64,000 nucleotides of DNA from Paenibacillus sp. HB172176 (GTDB lineage: Bacteria > Bacillota > Bacilli > Paenibacillales > Paenibacillaceae): NCBI RefSeq assembly GCF_011947265.1, contig NZ_JAATHD010000002.1:522751-586750 (forward strand), written 5' to 3'. The notes beneath the pieces were generated by a model that was not told the origin of the DNA, searched no databases, and saw nothing but the letters and a program-made list of their open reading frames with translations. Positions 60,853 through 64,000 of this stretch are shown here, one piece after another (position 1 is the stretch's first letter; each line of letters begins with the position of its first letter). The position numbers and the translations under genes are program-made.

Positions 60853-62175
60853 ATGAAACATTCGAATCGTCTAAGCATTGTATTCATTACAGCATTGATG
60901 CTCAGCCTGATTCTTATGAGCTGCAGCAATCAAGACACTTCAAACTCCCAAAACAATAATAATGGAAACACATCAACCGATTCAGAAAACCATGCATCTC
61001 CGGGCTCCTCTAACGGAGATGCGTCTGAGCCGACAGTAACTGCAACTCCTTCTCCATCACCTTCGCCCAAGCCAACATTCGACCCCGTGCAACAAGAGAT
61101 TAACAGCATGTCCATTGATGAAAAGGTCGGTCAACTGCTCATCTTTGGCGTTGACGGAACCTCCTTGTCCAGCACCGCCAAGGATATGATCATAAACAAC
61201 AAAATCGGCGGCTTTATCTTGTATAAAGAAAATATTGTTAATGCGAAGCAAATCGTTGATTTTCTGAACGAATTGAAACAAACGAATAACCAATCCAACA
61301 CCGTGCCGCTATGGCTTAGCGTGGATGAGGAAGGCGGAAGGGTCAATCGCTTGCCCTCTGAATTCAAAAAAATCCCTACGGCCAGAAGCATTGGCGACAA
61401 ACAGAATGCCAACTACACAAACGGTATTGGTCAAGCCATAGGGTTCGCCTTGCATGATTTAGGCTTTAACATGGATTTCGCTCCAGATCTGGATATTAAC
61501 AGCAATCCGGATAACCCGGTAATCGGCGATCGATCATTCGGAACGACTGCGGATCGAGTCATCAATCAAGGCATTGAAATGATGAAAGGCATATCGTCCG
61601 GCGGCGTCGCGGCGGTTGTCAAACATTTTCCAGGACACGGGGATACTTCCGTCGACTCTCATCATGATCTTCCAATCGTCAAGAAGACATTGGAGCAGCT
61701 ATCGCAATTCGAGCTTCTCCCCTTCGAAGAAGCCATTAAAGAAGATGTCGACGCCATAATGGTCGCGCACTTGCTAATGCTTCAAATAGACGATCAGCAC
61801 CCGGCCTCTATTTCCAAGGCTGTCATAACCGATCTGCTCAGAAAACAGTTGAGTTATGACGGTGTAGTTATTACGGATGATATGACAATGGGAGGATTAA
61901 TGAAAGGCAATAATATCGGGGAAGCAGCGGTAGCATCTATACTCGCCGGAAGCGACTTAATACTGGTAGGTCACGATTCGAGCCTTCAGCTTGAGGTTTT
62001 GAAATCGTTGAAGCAAGCGGTAAACAGTGGTCAGATTTCTGAAGAGCGACTCAATGAAAGTGTTTCCCGCATTCTGAGGCTCAAAAACAAATATAAGCTG
62101 TCAGACGCGGCTGCACCGCAAGCCGATGTCGACGCCATTAACAAACGACTGCAAGAAGCTTTAAACAACCAATAA
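60853..62175 (+). CDS. nagZ: GH3 beta-N-acetylhexosaminidase lipoprotein NagZ
   Basis: A 440-residue lipoprotein: the signal peptide ends in the lipobox LMSC, followed by a Ser/Thr/Pro/Asn-rich linker to about residue 75. The GH3 domain carries KHFPGHGDTSVDSHHDLP, the NagZ His/Asp catalytic loop, and the nucleophile region VITDDMTMGG. It removes GlcNAc from muropeptides outside the cell. I start at 60853, with GAGGGAGG upstream, because it gives the signal peptide; the frame is open to 60808. Confidence 0.93.
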   Translation: MKHSNRLSIVFITALMLSLILMSCSNQDTSNSQNNNNGNTSTDSENHASPGSSNGDASEPTVTATPSPSPSPKPTFDPVQQEINSMSIDEKVGQLLIFGVDGTSLSSTAKDMIINNKIGGFILYKENIVNAKQIVDFLNELKQTNNQSNTVPLWLSVDEEGGRVNRLPSEFKKIPTARSIGDKQNANYTNGIGQAIGFALHDLGFNMDFAPDLDINSNPDNPVIGDRSFGTTADRVINQGIEMMKGISSGGVAAVVKHFPGHGDTSVDSHHDLPIVKKTLEQLSQFELLPFEEAIKEDVDAIMVAHLLMLQIDDQHPASISKAVITDLLRKQLSYDGVVITDDMTMGGLMKGNNIGEAAVASILAGSDLILVGHDSSLQLEVLKSLKQAVNSGQISEERLNESVSRILRLKNKYKLSDAAAPQADVDAINKRLQEALNNQ

Positions 62176-62212
62176 CAATGACAATGACAAGCATTTCTAG
62201 CCAATCAATTCC

Positions 62213-62257
62213 TCGCAGATAGAGCAAACCCATTTCTTCTTGATGCTCTATCTGCGA
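62213..62257. terminator. Perfect 14-bp inverted repeat downstream of nagZ
   Basis: TCGCAGATAGAGCA (62213-62226) and its complement (62244-62257) enclose a 17-base loop 38 bases after the nagZ stop. No T tract follows on the plus strand, so termination is possible but not certain. Confidence 0.45.
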
Positions 62258-62326
62258 ATCCCTATCCATAATAAACTTCTCTTACACCAATCGCTTCCCC
62301 CATGTCTCTCTGCTCTGCGTAACCTC

Positions 62327-62431
62327 ACTCTTTGCCCCTTCGCTTCACTTTCTTTCATTTCACGTTCCTACACATCACGTTCCTACGCTCCATCTTCCTT
62401 CGCTTCATGTTCCTTCACTCTATGTCTCCCT
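62327..62431. repeat. Degenerate 15-bp tandem repeat, about seven units
   Basis: Units beginning at 62327, 62342, 62357, 62372, 62387, 62402 and 62417 share the consensus GCTTCACGTTCCTTC. The array is pyrimidine-rich on the plus strand. A plus-strand frame through it would encode pentapeptides of the type S-F/Y-x-S-x, but it has no ribosome binding site and is not called as a gene. The rest of 62176-62755 is AT-rich without genes. Confidence 0.7.
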
Positions 62432-62755
62432 AATCCCTCACTTTATGTGCCCCTAGCTTTCGCATCTTAAAGCACTATCCCATCTACTCAGGAAACAGAT
62501 AAACTTAGCAAGCATTTCACAAAAAATCAACAAAATGAAATTGAAAACTAAGAAATGACATTAAAAACTAAAAAATTTAATCGATCATAAGAACGATTCA
62601 AAAAAGCCATTTAAAAATGCACATTATAAAATACACAACAGTATACATAAGGAGAAGCGTGTCGGATTTTTTGAAATCTGTTAGATGAATACCTTACTTT
62701 AAGCTGAATACTTCGAGGTATAGGTATGAACTGTATTCCTGAAGTTAGCATAGGG

Positions 62756-63712
62756 TTAAGCTGCGCTAAGCTGATCCATTCCCTTCTCCCTATTCTCGAT
62801 TGCATCCTTCATCATTGATTTACATAATCGTTCAAAACCGCAGCCATTAGAATGATCATTCCAGAGATAATTAAGTCTGAAGCAGTGCTCATCCAAGTAG
62901 TGCTGCGCATATCTCATGCCGATGCCGTGAAAGGTATCGTTCATCCATTGAAATGCTGCGGCAACTGAGCCGGATAGATAACCAGGTTTTGCGAAAATAT
63001 TGCTTAGACTGTTATTAACGGAGCTCACTAAACCTTTGCTTGTAGGTAAACAGGTGTACTTTCTCTGGAATCTAGGATTCAACTTTATTGTAGATAAGGA
63101 CTCTTCAGAATGCAGTTCCATAAATTCTCTTTCTTCTTTTTCAGACAATGGCTGTCTTGCAAGGTTGTTTCGGTCAATGATTTTGATTTTGTAATAATCT
63201 CCTTCACTGTCGGTTGATTTTGCTATGATAACGGATTTCTCTTTCTTAAGTTGTGATAGGGATGGGAAATGTTGTTTCATAAAAATCTCATGTTTTCCTT
63301 GGATTTCTCCCTTTAATAGAAATGAGTCATCCAATCGAGAAATAACTTTCCTGATTTTATGTAAGATGGACCAAGCTGTTTTGTATGTTACGGAAATGAC
63401 AGAAGATAATTGCACGGCATTAATGCTTCCAGATATATTCGAAACCAGATATATGGCAAGAAGCCATTTTCTTAATGGCGTTCTGCTCCTATGCATGATT
63501 GTTTTCGCAGTTAATGAAGTTTGACGTCTGCAACCCAAACATTCGTACAAAGGCTGTAGTCGAGTGTTAATGATGTAAGCCTCTTGATGTCCGCATGCTG
63601 TACATTTAAACCCGTTGGGCCATTTCTGATTCTGGAAAAACAATCTGCATGCCTCTTCATCGGGATATTCAACGTTAAACCATTCAACAATTAATTGCAT
63701 AGAAACTTTCAC
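62756..63712 (-). CDS. IS1595-type transposase relative, catalytic region eroded
   Basis: About 318 residues. The N-terminus carries the IS1595/ISXO2 zinc ribbon (C-x2-C at 37-40 and C-x2-C at 58-61) followed by the typical RTPLRKWLLAIYLVSN and YKTAWSILHKIRK segments. The C-terminal DDE part is poorly conserved: the stretch where VNxxExFW would lie reads WMNDTFHG, and the usual DETYxGG motif is not recognisable. The end AQHYLDEHCFRLNYLWN is kept. The GTG at 63712 has GGGAG 7 bases upstream; the frame is open to 63826. A good promoter lies upstream, and no terminal inverted repeats were found. Confidence 0.75.
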   Translation of the reverse strand: MKVSMQLIVEWFNVEYPDEEACRLFFQNQKWPNGFKCTACGHQEAYIINTRLQPLYECLGCRRQTSLTAKTIMHRSRTPLRKWLLAIYLVSNISGSINAVQLSSVISVTYKTAWSILHKIRKVISRLDDSFLLKGEIQGKHEIFMKQHFPSLSQLKKEKSVIIAKSTDSEGDYYKIKIIDRNNLARQPLSEKEEREFMELHSEESLSTIKLNPRFQRKYTCLPTSKGLVSSVNNSLSNIFAKPGYLSGSVAAAFQWMNDTFHGIGMRYAQHYLDEHCFRLNYLWNDHSNGCGFERLCKSMMKDAIENREKGMDQLSAA

Positions 63713-63755
63713 GAGCACACTCCCTCTCAAAAAAAGCAAACATATGTTCTTATTC

Positions 63756-63784
63756 ATACTAGCATAAAGACCATCATTTGACAA
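63756..63784 (-). promoter_or_regulatory. Sigma-A-type promoter of the transposase-like gene
   Basis: On the minus strand TTGTCA (63779-63784) is spaced 17 bases from TAGTAT (63756-63761), about 45 bases before the GTG start. Confidence 0.6.
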
Positions 63785-64000
63785 CACATTTATAGTCTTT
63801 TTCCCCGAGCAGCAGTAAGAACGCAAGAAAGATAATTATAAAGATAACTAAACAATCAGCTTTCCTGAGTAAGGGGGAGAGTGTGTTAAAGCTATATAAG
63901 TTGAATTAAAGTCCTTAGCAAACCAAGGCAAGGAAAAATGAACCATTTGTCGAATAAGAAATAGATAAAGAAACGGACAAGTGGGGAACGGCATGGAAAA
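63785..64000. other. AT-rich right edge of the window
   Basis: No complete gene. An ATG at 63993 with GGGGAAC just upstream may start a plus-strand gene that continues past the window; only two codons are visible. Confidence 0.3.

Noticed and set aside
62240..62470. A 76-residue Ser-rich protein over the 15-bp repeats
   Set aside because: TTG start with no ribosome binding site and low-complexity content; better described as a repeat.

Overview
The window reads as a chromosomal segment of a spore-forming, Paenibacillus-like Firmicute. Supporting signs are the coproporphyrin-type haem genes, an alpha/beta small acid-soluble spore protein behind a sigma-G-type promoter, strong GGAGG ribosome binding sites, Bacillus-type neighbours (YpsA, YpsC, YtxH, YkvA, LutABC, RhaEW) and many intrinsic terminators. 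No rRNA, tRNA, CRISPR array or complete prophage was seen. Most of the window is moderately GC-rich. Three stretches are clearly AT-rich and look acquired or separately evolving: about 3.4-12.1 kb, 23.5-25.9 kb and 62.2-64 kb.

Region by region. 1-3.2 kb: haem operon hemE-hemH-hemY on the minus strand, hemY cut by the window edge. 3.3-11.9 kb: a six-gene AT-rich minus-strand operon that matches, gene for gene, the Bacillus ydaJKLMN exopolysaccharide system (GH8 lipoprotein, DUF2334 protein, GT2 synthase, BcsB-like protein, degenerate GGDEF receptor) plus an extra polytopic GT-C-like protein. 12.1-17.7 kb: an MFS exporter behind a Fur-box-like promoter, an O-methyltransferase, a THUMP RNA methyltransferase overlapping an LTA-synthase-like protein, and a small hydrophilic protein. 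17.8-23.3 kb: PDZ-Lon protease, several small housekeeping proteins, an M14 peptidase, glutamate racemase and a YtxH/DUF948 pair. 23.5-25.9 kb: two unknown secreted proteins in an AT-rich island. 25.9-29.1 kb: SufR-like regulator, DUF86 protein, small membrane protein, Dabb protein, orphan CuA protein, YhjD-like protein and a holin-like protein.

29.2-32.4 kb: queuosine precursor operon queC-queD-queE-queF-ypsA under a preQ1-I riboswitch. 32.6-33.9 kb: a degenerate J-domain membrane protein and a repeat-rich intergenic stretch. 33.9-42.7 kb: one large minus-strand operon rhaEW-rhaI-rhaB-rhaR-lutABC, which would take L-rhamnose to DHAP and L-lactate and then L-lactate to pyruvate. 42.9-51 kb: ArsR-type regulator with putative operators, an alcohol dehydrogenase/aldo-keto reductase pair, an ABC efflux pump with its TetR repressor and a near-perfect palindromic operator, and a large coiled-coil DUF2325 protein of unknown role. 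51-56.6 kb: fucI-fucA-fucU divergent from a LacI regulator, with a cre site and a LacI-type palindrome between them, then a GH4 alpha-galactosidase. 56.8-62.2 kb: NlpC/P60 hydrolase, a short ligase-like protein lacking the nucleophilic lysine, the spore protein, FabV, a divergent PRPP synthase paralogue and a NagZ-type lipoprotein. 62.2-64 kb: AT-rich DNA with a hairpin, a degenerate 15-bp tandem repeat and an IS1595-type transposase relative whose catalytic end looks eroded.

All function calls come from reading motifs and gene order by eye; no database search was run. The most distinctive items are the expanded yda-type exopolysaccharide operon, the rhamnose-lactate operon, the lysine-less ligase, the possibly domesticated transposase and the uncharacterised coiled-coil DUF2325 protein.
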